Source: Hyphomicrobiales bacterium
Lineage (GTDB): Bacteria > Pseudomonadota > Alphaproteobacteria > Rhizobiales > Rhizobiaceae
NCBI GenBank assembly: GCA_900470285.1
Contig: UCAG01000013.1
Location: 326-64,325 of the forward strand
Reading direction: 5' to 3'
DNA: 64,000 nt
Part shown: piece after piece, positions 26,245 through 34,592 of the stretch
Numbering within the stretch: the first letter of the stretch is position 1
How the letters are laid out: each line of letters starts with the position of its first letter
Notes under the pieces: model-generated
The model's database searches: none
The model's input: the letters and a program-made list of their open reading frames with translations, nothing else
Told to the model about the DNA's origin: nothing
Program-made: the position numbers and the translations under genes

Positions 26245-27153
26245 ATGCTTGATCATTTTGGCGATGTGCTGGCGTTTGTTCGCGTTGCGGATACGGCAAG
26301 TTTTACTCAGGCAGCCGAAAGATTAGGAGTTACACGATCAGCTGTCGGCAAAAGCATTGTGCGGCTTGAGGAAAATCTCGCCACACGTCTCATCCACCGC
26401 ACAACGCGGAGTGTTAGCCTGACCGAAGAAGGCAGGTTGTTTTACGACCACGCTTTGCGTATCTTGTGTGAGGTGGATGATGCTGAGGCAACGCTGGCCG
26501 AACGTAACCAGACGCCTAAGGGAAGGCTTCGCATTGATCTTCCGACTGCTTTCGGGAGGTTGCATGTCCTGCCGGTGCTTCAGAGATTTCTTGCAGAGTG
26601 GCCGGAGCTGGAAGCCGACGTTTCATTTTCGGATGATTATTGTGATCTCGTTTGCGAGGGAATTGATGTCGCGATCCGCATCGGCGGGCCCACTGACAGC
26701 GGGCTCATTCGTCAGGTTCTGGCCCCCCACTGCCTTGTGACCTGTGCAACGCCGGCTTATCTGCAGCAGCGTGGAACCCCTTATGTCATTGATGATCTGC
26801 AGCACCACGAAAAAATTGTGTTTACCTATGCAAATGCACCGGTACCCTGGCGCTTCCAGATCGGGAGTGAGCAGCGGGATATTGCTGTACAGGGAATCCT
26901 GCGGCTTAATAATACCGAAGCAATTCGTGATGCCGTGCTCAACAATCTGGGCATTGCTCAGCTTGGTGCCTTCCTTGTCGGTGAGGATATCCGGCAGGGT
27001 CGCCTTGTACCGGTTTTGCAAACATTATGCCGCGAAGCCCCTCCCATAAGTGCTGTTTATCCCACGCGCCGCCATGTTTCGCCGAAAGTGCGCCGCTTTG
27101 TAGAAGCCCTTCGCAGGGAATGGGCTGCAGGTCCGCCATGGGAGGCAGGTTAG
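26245..27153 (+). CDS. LysR-family regulator of the divergent MFS operon
   Basis: The 302-residue protein begins 'MLDHFGDVLAFVRVADTASFTQAAERLGVTRSAVGKSIVRLEENLATRLIHRTTRSVSLTEEG'. This is a standard LysR winged helix of the CrgA/AaeR-like group that often controls divergent transporters. A substrate-binding effector domain follows to the C-terminus. ATG 26245 is chosen over TTG 26236. The 118-base gap to the MFS gene would hold shared operator sites; I did not find a convincing T-N11-A palindrome by eye. Confidence 0.88.
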   Translation: MLDHFGDVLAFVRVADTASFTQAAERLGVTRSAVGKSIVRLEENLATRLIHRTTRSVSLTEEGRLFYDHALRILCEVDDAEATLAERNQTPKGRLRIDLPTAFGRLHVLPVLQRFLAEWPELEADVSFSDDYCDLVCEGIDVAIRIGGPTDSGLIRQVLAPHCLVTCATPAYLQQRGTPYVIDDLQHHEKIVFTYANAPVPWRFQIGSEQRDIAVQGILRLNNTEAIRDAVLNNLGIAQLGAFLVGEDIRQGRLVPVLQTLCREAPPISAVYPTRRHVSPKVRRFVEALRREWAAGPPWEAG

Positions 27154-27224
27154 GCGCTTTATTGTGTCGCTGGTTGTGAGATAGGAAAGTAGCGCTTAAT
27201 CAGTTGCGCATCACCCATTGTATA

Positions 27225-27256
27225 TCTCCCTTTGATCCTGCTGAATCAAAGGGAGA
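27225..27256. terminator. Hairpin between convergent LysR gene and ABC operon
   Basis: A perfect 12-bp stem, TCTCCCTTTGAT with ATCAAAGGGAGA, has an 8-base loop. It stands 72 bases past the LysR stop and 59 bases from the stop of the last ABC-operon gene. T-runs are absent, so strength is uncertain. Confidence 0.6.
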
Positions 27257-27314
27257 AACCGCCGCAGGACATCTGATCGGGACTAAGCCTGATTAACTGC
27301 AGCACTATTCATTG

Positions 27315-28172
27315 TTAGTGCGGTGTTAAATCGTATCCAAACCACTTTTCAGACAATTCTTTAATTTTACCTGTCTCTTTAGCTTTTAATATCGCTGCAT
27401 CAAACTTAGCCTTTAGCTCCGTGTCGGTTTTACGTAAGCCCACAGAACTCCCCGCGCCAAGAAAACCGCCTTGGAAACGTGGCCCGACAATGACCATTTC
27501 TGAGTTCGATGGCTTGTCTTTCGCAATCGTCAGGTATCCCATAGATGCCATTACAAAATCCACACGTTCAGACATCAGATCCAGATCATGTTGTTCGGTC
27601 GTTTTATATTCCCGGACAGTAACAACACCATCAAGATACTCTTTTACAAAGCGAGCCGCCATTGATGCTGTTTGTACGCCTACTGTTTTGCCTTGCAACT
27701 GAGGTTTAATATTATTGAGTGCTTCAAGTGCGGCTTGTTCATTGAAACCGAGGGAGAACAATTGGCTTTTCATCGGCAAGTTAACCAGATCACTGTTTTT
27801 GTAGGAGGCAAATGCTTGACCGGTGCTGCCATAAGAGCTTGAAAAATTAATGACTTCCTTGCGTTTGTCTGTTGCTGACATGCCTGCCATGATCGCATCA
27901 AACTTTCCGGCATTGAGTGCAGGAATTATGCCCTCAAAATTCTGTGCAACAAATTCACACTCAATCTTCATTTCGGCACAGAGATAGTTTCCGATTTCAA
28001 TCTCATATCCATCCAGTGTTCCATCCGGCCTTGTCAGATTATAGGGAGGGAAGGCACCCTCTGTCGCGATGACAATCTTCTCCCACTTTTTCTCTTCTGC
28101 CTGCAGGTTCCCGGCAGAGAAGAGCACGACTGCTGACAATGTTGTTAATACAGCCATAGATGCTTTCAGCAT
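27315..28172 (-). CDS. ABC transporter periplasmic binding protein, opine/basic amino acid type (OccT/NocT-like), copy 1
   Basis: The 285-residue protein has a signal peptide ending LQA and a family-3 solute-binding fold: 'IVIATEGAFPPYNLTRPDGTLDGYEIEIGNYLCAEMKIECEFVAQNFEGIIPALNAGKFDAIMAGMSATDKRKEVINFSSSYGS' and C-terminal 'KELSEKWFGYDLTPH'. The 'GYEI-LC-MK-ECE' layout and tail match my memory of the octopine/nopaline binding proteins. It is the last gene of a seven-gene operon that also encodes a second binding protein. The two share overall layout but differ enough to have distinct ligands or affinities. Confidence 0.85.
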   Translation of the reverse strand: MLKASMAVLTTLSAVVLFSAGNLQAEEKKWEKIVIATEGAFPPYNLTRPDGTLDGYEIEIGNYLCAEMKIECEFVAQNFEGIIPALNAGKFDAIMAGMSATDKRKEVINFSSSYGSTGQAFASYKNSDLVNLPMKSQLFSLGFNEQAALEALNNIKPQLQGKTVGVQTASMAARFVKEYLDGVVTVREYKTTEQHDLDLMSERVDFVMASMGYLTIAKDKPSNSEMVIVGPRFQGGFLGAGSSVGLRKTDTELKAKFDAAILKAKETGKIKELSEKWFGYDLTPH

Positions 28173-28196
28173 TTTAATTCCCCTTGGATGAATTGT

Positions 28197-28970
28197 TTAT
28201 TTTATGAATTGACGAAAACGCTCAGATTTAGAGCGTGTAAAAACTTCTTCCGGAGTGCCTTCTTCCTCGATTTCTCCCTGATGAAGAAAAATCACACGGT
28301 TTGAGACATCTCGTGCAAAGCCCATCTCATGGGTTACGACCAGCATTGTGCGGCCTTCTTCAGCCAAATCCCGCATGACACGTAGGACTTCACCAACCAG
28401 TTCAGGATCGAGGGCTGAGGTCGGCTCATCAAACAACATAACGGCCGGCTTCATGGCCAGGGCACGGGCAATTGCAACACGTTGTTGCTGGCCACCGGAA
28501 AGATGAGACGGGTAAAAATTGCGCTTGTCAGCTATGCCTACTTTTGCAAGCAGTGCTTCAGCTTCTTCTATACACTCAGCTTTAGGGCGTTTTTGTACGT
28601 GTACAGGCGCTTCAATTATGTTCTCGAGAATAGTTTTGTGAGACCACAAATTAAAGCTTTGAAAGACCATGCCAAGTTTGGCTCTGATACGTTCAACTTG
28701 TTTGCGATCCGACGGTATCACTTCTCCGCTATTCGTTTGCCGCAGAGCAATGGTTTCGCCTGCTATCGTGATTTCTCCGCTCGTGGGTGTTTCAAGCATA
28801 TTCAGGCAGCGGAGCATTGTTGATTTTCCTGAACCGGAAGATCCGAGAATTGAAATGACTTCGCCATTTCTGGCCTCAAGTGACACACCTTTTAAGACTT
28901 CAAGCGCTCCGAATTTTTTATGCAAATTTCGTACACTTATTGTCGGCTGTGTTTGGATATTCATATTCAT
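28197..28970 (-). CDS. Polar amino acid/opine ABC transporter ATPase (HisP/OccP-like)
   Basis: The 257-residue ATPase has Walker [11 protein letters not shown]-loop '[27 protein letters not shown]', signature LSGGQQQR, Walker [16 protein letters not shown] and '[27 protein letters not shown]', the fingerprint of the HisP/GlnQ/OccP group. ATG 28970 is 4 bases after the permease stop and has AAAGGGG about 10 bases upstream. It powers the two permeases encoded just before it. Confidence 0.92.
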   Translation of the reverse strand: MNMNIQTQPTISVRNLHKKFGALEVLKGVSLEARNGEVISILGSSGSGKSTMLRCLNMLETPTSGEITIAGETIALRQTNSGEVIPSDRKQVERIRAKLGMVFQSFNLWSHKTILENIIEAPVHVQKRPKAECIEEAEALLAKVGIADKRNFYPSHLSGGQQQRVAIARALAMKPAVMLFDEPTSALDPELVGEVLRVMRDLAEEGRTMLVVTHEMGFARDVSNRVIFLHQGEIEEEGTPEEVFTRSKSERFRQFIK

Positions 28971-28974
28971 CAGG

Positions 28975-29670
28975 TCATGCCCCTTTAGGCTGGCGCAGAT
29001 AAGGTGTCAGCGTATATTCTGTGTAGGCAATGACACGCGTCAGGATGAAATTGATGGCGAGATATAACAGGCCGGCAATAGCAAAGACCTCAACCACACG
29101 GTAAGATTCAGAGATGAGACGCGCTGCAACTCCTGTGATCTCCATCAATGTAATAATGGATGCCAATGAAGTGGCCTTAACCATTGAAATCACTTCATTC
29201 CCATATGCAGGAAGAGCTTGCCTGACGGATATCGGCAAAACAATTCTTCGGAAAATCAGCGAACGTGACATCCCGCAGGCTTTTGCAGCCTCAATCTGAC
29301 CGTGCGGAACTGACATAAGCCCGCCACGGATAATTTCACCCGTATAAGCAGCCGTATTCAGCATGAATGCTATAATCGCGCACCAGTAAGGATCGCGCAG
29401 CAGCGGCCATAGAATGCTCTTCCTGACTTCGGGGAATTGGCTTAAGCCGTAGTAAATAATGAATATTTGGACGAGGAGGGGCGTGCCGCGAAAGACAAAG
29501 ATATAGAAGCGCGCACTCCAATTTAGTATTGCGATCCCTGATGTCCGTGCCAATGCGATAAGCAGGCCAAGAGCTGTGCCAAGGGCAACTGCTGTTGCAG
29601 CCAACTGTAGTGTTAAGGGCAGGGCGGACAAAAGTTCAACGAAGGTTTCCCATGCAAACAACAAATCCAT
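28975..29670 (-). CDS. Polar amino acid/opine ABC transporter permease (HisM/OccM-like)
   Basis: The 231-residue inner-membrane permease has about five helices and the EAA loop '[57 protein letters not shown]'. ATG 29670 (one-base overlap TGATG with the preceding stop) is preferred to GTG 29673 because AGGAGA lies at correct spacing to the ATG. It pairs with the preceding permease to form the channel. Confidence 0.9.
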   Translation of the reverse strand: MDLLFAWETFVELLSALPLTLQLAATAVALGTALGLLIALARTSGIAILNWSARFYIFVFRGTPLLVQIFIIYYGLSQFPEVRKSILWPLLRDPYWCAIIAFMLNTAAYTGEIIRGGLMSVPHGQIEAAKACGMSRSLIFRRIVLPISVRQALPAYGNEVISMVKATSLASIITLMEITGVAARLISESYRVVEVFAIAGLLYLAINFILTRVIAYTEYTLTPYLRQPKGA

Positions 29671-30389
29671 CACGCTCTCCTCACGCCACGATTGCTATGG
29701 CGTTCTGTGAGCTGAAGGGTCAGGCCGGATATCGTTGATATTGCCAGATAGATTAAGGCGGCAGTCATGAAGAAGTAGAAAGGAAGGCCTGTTGAACCTG
29801 CCCCGATTTGTGTTTGTCGCATGAGTTCGACGACGCCGGTCACAGATACAAGTGCGGATTCTTTCAGCACAACCTGCCATACATTCCCGAGACCCGGGAT
29901 CGCATGTCTCAGCGTGAGCGGCATGATAATGCGCTTGAATTTGAGCGACTGACTCATACCGCACGCGGTCGCAGCTTCCAGCTCTCCACGGTGGACGGCA
30001 CTGAAGGCGCCCCGAAATACTTCTGTTTGTTGTGCGCCGGACGTTATGCCAATGGCAATGGCACCGGCTAAAAAGCCCGGGAAGCTGATAAATCCACCCT
30101 CGCCAAACCATTTGCTGACAGCACTGATTGCCGCGCTTCCGCCAAAGTAAAACAGGTAAATAACCAGCAGATCAGGTATGCCGCGTATGATCGTTGTATA
30201 GGCATTAGACAAGTTTTTGCTAAAACGACCACCGGCTATTTTTGCCCATGCACCTGAGATCCCTATGAGAATGCCAAGCACATATCCTGCTACTGCGATC
30301 ATGATGGTCATGCCGGCTGCGGTGACAAGTGCCTGTCCCCATCCGTCAGGACCAAAACTGATGATTTCTAAAAAACTAGGCTGGTTCAT
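29670..30389 (-). CDS. Polar amino acid/opine ABC transporter permease (HisQ/OccQ-like)
   Basis: The 239-residue inner-membrane permease has an N-terminal 'SFLEIISFGPDGWGQALVTAAGMTIMIAVAGYVLGILIGISGAWAKI', much like OccQ/NocQ/HisQ, and the EAA loop 'GELEAATACGMSQSLKFKRIIMPLTLRHAIPGLGNVWQVVLKESALVSVTGVVELMRQ'. It is the first permease of the operon and overlaps the next by one base. The upstream gene is a second binding protein 100 bases away. Confidence 0.9.
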   Translation of the reverse strand: MNQPSFLEIISFGPDGWGQALVTAAGMTIMIAVAGYVLGILIGISGAWAKIAGGRFSKNLSNAYTTIIRGIPDLLVIYLFYFGGSAAISAVSKWFGEGGFISFPGFLAGAIAIGITSGAQQTEVFRGAFSAVHRGELEAATACGMSQSLKFKRIIMPLTLRHAIPGLGNVWQVVLKESALVSVTGVVELMRQTQIGAGSTGLPFYFFMTAALIYLAISTISGLTLQLTERHSNRGVRRA

Positions 30390-30489
30390 TTATTGACCTT
30401 CGTACCCATCAGGCGTGGCCGGCCTTGATTGGCTGACCACGCAACTAAAGAAATCTGCGTTGTTTATGCGCAGACTTAGCTGTGCTGTT

Positions 30490-31326
30490 TTAGAATGAGG
30501 GTGTCAGATCAATACTGCTCCAGCGTTTTGAGAGTTCCTTGATCGTTCCGTCTTGCGCGGCTTCTTTGATCGCCTTATCAAATTTCTCTTTGAGGGCAGC
30601 ATCGCCTTTACGGAGTCCCAGAGCGACATCTGTTGCCAGCATTGCGCCCTTCATCTGGGGGCCGGACATGGTCAGACTATCATTGCCAGGCTTTGCCAGC
30701 ATTGCTGCGCCATAGACGCCACTGTCAAAGCCCGCATCAATGCGCCCTGATTTAATATCCAGATCCCGTTCAATGGAGTTCTTATAGGTGCGAACGGTAA
30801 CATTCTCGCCGAAATACGCGTTGATCAGTTGTTCTTGACTGGTCGAACCGATAACCCCGACGGTTTTTCCTTTCAGCTGATCGCCAATTTCGGCCATCAC
30901 CGGATCTGCAATCTCTTTGTTGTTGAGATTTAACCGTTCGCCATTCATGGGTAGTTGTGCAAGCGGGCCGTCTTTAGCGACAATGAATGTTGCAACGCCT
31001 GATGCATATGGCACTGTAAAGTCGACAACCTGTTTGCGCTTTTCATTAATGCCAAGTGTCATGACAACATCAAACTTGCCGGCATTAAGGCTCGGTATCA
31101 TTGCGTTCCAGTCACCTGCGTGAAGAGCGCACTCTAACTTTGCGCGCTCACAAAGATTTTTAATCAGGTCAACATCCAAGCCTGACAGCTGACCTTTTGA
31201 ATCGAGTGCATTCCACGGCGGAAATGCACCTTCGATGCCGACATTGACAGGTTGTGCTGAGCTTGCTTGGAGAGTGATTGCTCCGAGAAGACACGCTGTG
31301 GTCATCACGCTTATTATTTTTTTCAA
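30490..31326 (-). CDS. ABC transporter periplasmic binding protein, opine/basic amino acid type, copy 2
   Basis: The 278-residue protein has a signal peptide (KKIISVMTTACLLGAITLQASSA) and family-3 binding motifs: 'VNVGIEGAFPPWNALDSKGQLSGLDVDLIKNLCERAKLECALHAGDWNAMIPSLNAGKFDVVMTLGINEKRKQVVDF' and C-terminal 'IKELSKRWSSIDLTPSF'. It shares domain plan with the binding protein at 27315-28172 but is clearly divergent, so the same channel may serve two ligands. A partial hairpin (GCGTGG/CCACGC, 30413-30442) in the gap to the permease gene may keep binding-protein mRNA more abundant. Confidence 0.85.
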   Translation of the reverse strand: MKKIISVMTTACLLGAITLQASSAQPVNVGIEGAFPPWNALDSKGQLSGLDVDLIKNLCERAKLECALHAGDWNAMIPSLNAGKFDVVMTLGINEKRKQVVDFTVPYASGVATFIVAKDGPLAQLPMNGERLNLNNKEIADPVMAEIGDQLKGKTVGVIGSTSQEQLINAYFGENVTVRTYKNSIERDLDIKSGRIDAGFDSGVYGAAMLAKPGNDSLTMSGPQMKGAMLATDVALGLRKGDAALKEKFDKAIKEAAQDGTIKELSKRWSSIDLTPSF

Positions 31327-31356
31327 AATGATTTCCTCCCTTGTTTTCGTGTTATT

Positions 31357-33054
31357 TTAATTTTCAGATTTTGCTAGCAGAGCTCCGGACATTGCTTCTG
31401 TTGCAAGCTCCAGAGCATGCGCAATACGGTTTCGTGTCTGACGAGCACGCACAACATAAAACGGGATGTCATTCGGGTTCGCAGCATTGGCAAGCTCGCG
31501 TATTCCGTCGAGTGCAGGCCATGCAGAATGGGGCAGGGCGTTATCATGATGATAACGGTCACCCTGCGTATAATTCAGCGGAACCAAATTGCGTGACACG
31601 GACATCAGTGCAGAATTGATATGTCGGCTATTTTCGTCACTAAGATTGTGGATGCTTTGTTTTAAAGCGACCGCTGCTTTTTTTAATTTCAAGGCTTGTT
31701 CAATAAGGCCGCGAATATCAAAACGACCCTGCAGTTTTGCCTGAATATTCTCTAATTCTGTGATGAGCGCGTTAGCGGTTTTCTCGTAGTCAAACGGCAA
31801 AATTCTGCTGTGCAGTAATTGCTGTAATACATGCATGACAATGCGGGTATCACGTATCAAATTGTCGGGGTTGATATGCTCGGCAGTATCTTCAGGTGTA
31901 TGCCACCACCATCCCAGTGCAGTCGGCATTTTTTCGGTGCTGGGCAGATGATGGCTCACACTGCCAAAGATTGAAGGCAAGCCAATGCCCCAGAATGACT
32001 GGTCTGCGGCTCTGCCATGACGATTGCCCTTATGTGACTGACCGGTTTCTGCATAAACAGCTTCAGACGCGACGGATTGCAACTCATCAATCACTGCAGA
32101 ATTTGTGAGGATCACTGCGCCATCTGCGCCGGTTGAATCCACATTAACATGTGCAACACAACGCCGGTTGAGCTCCGACCAATATTCATCGGCATACCAC
32201 GACGAACCGGAGTATCGTCCGTGGGAATGGCCTGACCAGAAACATATGCGTAATCCGCGTTGCCAGTCCGCCCTGTTTTCCCGCAACAATCTTGCCGCTT
32301 CCAGCATGGTGGCATTTGCACCACCATTATCCATGACACCGAAATGCCATGTGTCGTGATGTCCGGAAAATAAAACAAAAGGTTCCGTTTCATTGCGACG
32401 ATCATCCGGCAATAACTCACAGACCAGAATTGGCGTTTTTCGCCAACCGGTATCAACTGTCGCAATCAGAGTTGCGGTAACAACTTCACCGGCTTCACAT
32501 CGTTTGATGAGCTCAGCGCCATCATCCTGAGTGATGGTTGTAATAACCGCTGCCGGAAGATTTTCACGTGTATATTGGTCAGGACTGCCCCATACCGGCG
32601 AGACGCACATTTCATAAAGATTATTATTGGGGCTGATATGAATTTCCCCGATAACACCATGTATTCTGGAAAGATGTGCCGTCTCCTCCGTAGCAATACC
32701 TGAGATCAGGACAATTTTTCCTGCCACATCATTGCTCTGGTAGTCGTGAGCAGTGCCTTCAGAAATATAGATGAGCTCGCCAGCCAAACCCGCCGGATCG
32801 CTGGGGTGAGACATGGAGTGTGTAATACAGTTTAAGCTTTTGCCATCAAGGACAATACGGGCTTTACCGGGAAGGCTTATATAGGCGTCGTGCTGTATAA
32901 GTGACGTGGAATAGCCGTAGGATTCCATTTGCTGCTGCAAATAAAGAAAACTTTCGTATTCTTCGCGGGAACCTGAGAGCTTCACGCGTTTAGAAAACTC
33001 GTGAATATGGCTCATCAAACGCTCGCGATCCGGAGATGAAGTCAGCCTATGCAT
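31357..33054 (-). CDS. M28-family metallopeptidase homologue with altered EE motif
   Basis: The 565-residue protein starts at ATG 33054 (GGAG 8 bases upstream; it overlaps the M20 gene by 8 bases). Residues about 90-190 look like a protease-associated domain ('GELIYISEGTAHDYQSNDVAGKIVLISGI'). The zinc-peptidase core has GHHDTWHFG (about 231), MDNGGAN, VNVDSTG and WWWHTPEDTAEH (about 383), supplying the usual His, Asp, Asp and His ligands. The Glu-Glu pair that gives the general base and a metal ligand is replaced by GHSHGRYSGS (about 275). No signal peptide is present, so it is cytoplasmic. It probably hydrolyses, or at least binds, an imported amino-acyl compound. Confidence 0.8.
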   Translation of the reverse strand: MHRLTSSPDRERLMSHIHEFSKRVKLSGSREEYESFLYLQQQMESYGYSTSLIQHDAYISLPGKARIVLDGKSLNCITHSMSHPSDPAGLAGELIYISEGTAHDYQSNDVAGKIVLISGIATEETAHLSRIHGVIGEIHISPNNNLYEMCVSPVWGSPDQYTRENLPAAVITTITQDDGAELIKRCEAGEVVTATLIATVDTGWRKTPILVCELLPDDRRNETEPFVLFSGHHDTWHFGVMDNGGANATMLEAARLLRENRADWQRGLRICFWSGHSHGRYSGSSWYADEYWSELNRRCVAHVNVDSTGADGAVILTNSAVIDELQSVASEAVYAETGQSHKGNRHGRAADQSFWGIGLPSIFGSVSHHLPSTEKMPTALGWWWHTPEDTAEHINPDNLIRDTRIVMHVLQQLLHSRILPFDYEKTANALITELENIQAKLQGRFDIRGLIEQALKLKKAAVALKQSIHNLSDENSRHINSALMSVSRNLVPLNYTQGDRYHHDNALPHSAWPALDGIRELANAANPNDIPFYVVRARQTRNRIAHALELATEAMSGALLAKSEN

Positions 33055-34471
33055 TCGCTTTCTCCGGAAGCGGAGGGAATACGTCATCAGGGATTGGATT
33101 TACAAAAGGTGTATCCGCCAAACGTTCTGAAAAATCAGCTTTTGCAAGTGAGATTTCATTCGGATTGTTCAGCAGCTCTATGGCTAAAGAGGCCATAGCA
33201 TTGGCTGCATAGACCATTCCTTTATGCGCTGCGGGAAGTTTTCCTTGTGCTACTAATTGCCAGGAATGCCCCGGTGTGCCGATAGCATAGGTGGTGCTGC
33301 GGATTTGCACTGTAGGAACAACCCAGCTTACTGTGCCGACATCGGTTGAACCGACCAAAGTACCGTCGCCGCTATTGGGCGGAAAAATAAGATCGCACAG
33401 TGACAAACCAGCTTGTGGTTTTAAGCCAAAGCGCTCGAATGAAGCTGCGATATCTGCTTTGGTGTAAGTTTTTTGAAATTCTGCTGCAGTAGCACGGTCT
33501 GCGTCATCAAACTGAATTGGCCCCAGTTTCATGAGTTGCTTGTGCATCAATGCTTCGAGAGGTGTATTGCCTACGAGATTTGCATCGCCGCTTACAACTT
33601 CGTGGGTCACGCTGGTTCCGGTTATAAGTGCGGCGCCTTTGGCAATATCTCTTACGCGATCTGATAATTCCAGCAGTTCCGGCAGGGTACGAGCCCTTAT
33701 CAAATAGCGTACTGCAGCTTTGGCCTGCACGACATTGGGTGCATGACCACCTGTGTCAGTTACAGCATAGTGGATGCGCGCTGTAGATGGCATGTGCTCA
33801 CGCATGTAATTCACGCCGACATTCATGATTTCCACGGCATCGAGCGCAGAGCGCCCCAAGTGCGGGCAGGCAGATGCATGTGCGGCACGGCCCGTGAATT
33901 TGAAGATGATTTCATTACATGCGAGTGAAATTGGATTGTTGACGCCGGTGAACGGAGCAGGATGCCAGCAAATAGCAATATCTACATTTTCAAAAGCACC
34001 GGCTCTGACCATAAAGCCTTTGGATGAGCCGCCTTCTTCTGCGGGGCAGCCATAATAGCGAACACGTCCTTTTATGCCGTTGGCAGCTAGATAATCCTTT
34101 ACAGCCGCTGCGGCGAGTAATGAGCCTGCCCCTAACAGATTATGACCGCAACCGTGGCCTTTTCCGCCATCAATGACAGGTTTTTGTACTGCGATACCTG
34201 CTTCCTGACTGAGGCCTGGCAATGCATCATATTCGCCAAGAATAGCAATAATCGGGCCTTCAGTGCCGGCTTCTCCCATCACTGCCGTTGGAATGCCTGC
34301 CACACCGCGCGTGACATGAAAGCCCTCTTTCTCAAGCAAGGAGGTATGTGCATCACATGCAAAATACTCTTCATAATTTAATTCCGGTCGGTCCCAGATC
34401 TGATCGCTGAGATCAGTGAAGTCTTTGCTTTTGGAATTAATTATTTTTGTAAGATCTGGCTTGTCGCACAT
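33047..34471 (-). CDS. M20-family amidohydrolase (AbgB-like, aminobenzoyl-glutamate hydrolase subunit B family)
   Basis: The 474-residue cytoplasmic protein has the M20 metal-site segments 'AILGEYDALPGLSQEAG', 'GHGCGHNLLGAG', 'GCPAEEGGSSKGFMVRAGAF' and 'ICWHPAPFTGVNNPISLACNEIIFKFTGRAAHAS'. A late 'GHSWQLVAQGKLPAAHKGMVYAANAMAS' is typical of AbgB-like N-acyl amino acid hydrolases. It should cleave an amide bond between an acyl/aryl group and an amino acid. ATG 34471 has GGGAG 9-10 bases upstream. It is the first gene of the operon, divergent from a LysR gene across a perfect palindrome. The genuine substrate is unknown. Confidence 0.88.
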   Translation of the reverse strand: MCDKPDLTKIINSKSKDFTDLSDQIWDRPELNYEEYFACDAHTSLLEKEGFHVTRGVAGIPTAVMGEAGTEGPIIAILGEYDALPGLSQEAGIAVQKPVIDGGKGHGCGHNLLGAGSLLAAAAVKDYLAANGIKGRVRYYGCPAEEGGSSKGFMVRAGAFENVDIAICWHPAPFTGVNNPISLACNEIIFKFTGRAAHASACPHLGRSALDAVEIMNVGVNYMREHMPSTARIHYAVTDTGGHAPNVVQAKAAVRYLIRARTLPELLELSDRVRDIAKGAALITGTSVTHEVVSGDANLVGNTPLEALMHKQLMKLGPIQFDDADRATAAEFQKTYTKADIAASFERFGLKPQAGLSLCDLIFPPNSGDGTLVGSTDVGTVSWVVPTVQIRSTTYAIGTPGHSWQLVAQGKLPAAHKGMVYAANAMASLAIELLNNPNEISLAKADFSERLADTPFVNPIPDDVFPPLPEKANA

Positions 34472-34524
34472 TAAGTAGGCTCCCTTTACAAATAAAATCT
34501 ATGACAAATTTAAAAATATATGGC

Positions 34525-34550
34525 AACTATATGAAAATTTTCATATAGTT
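34525..34550. promoter_or_regulatory. Perfect 26-bp palindromic operator candidate
   Basis: The arms AACTATATGAAAA and TTTTCATATAGTT are exact reverse complements with no spacer. The site lies 53 bases from the hydrolase ATG and 42 bases from the LysR ATG, ideal for a LysR dimer or tetramer controlling both divergent promoters. The AT-rich centre may also act as a promoter element. Confidence 0.6.
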
Positions 34551-34592
34551 ATGAATGCAGCAGCTGGCTATGAAGGCACGGGGAGGCCCGCA

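Noticed and set aside
33055-33087. Longer N-terminus for the M28 homologue starting at 33087
   Set aside because: It would overlap the M20 gene by 41 bases and lacks a ribosome site; ATG 33054 has GGAG at proper spacing.
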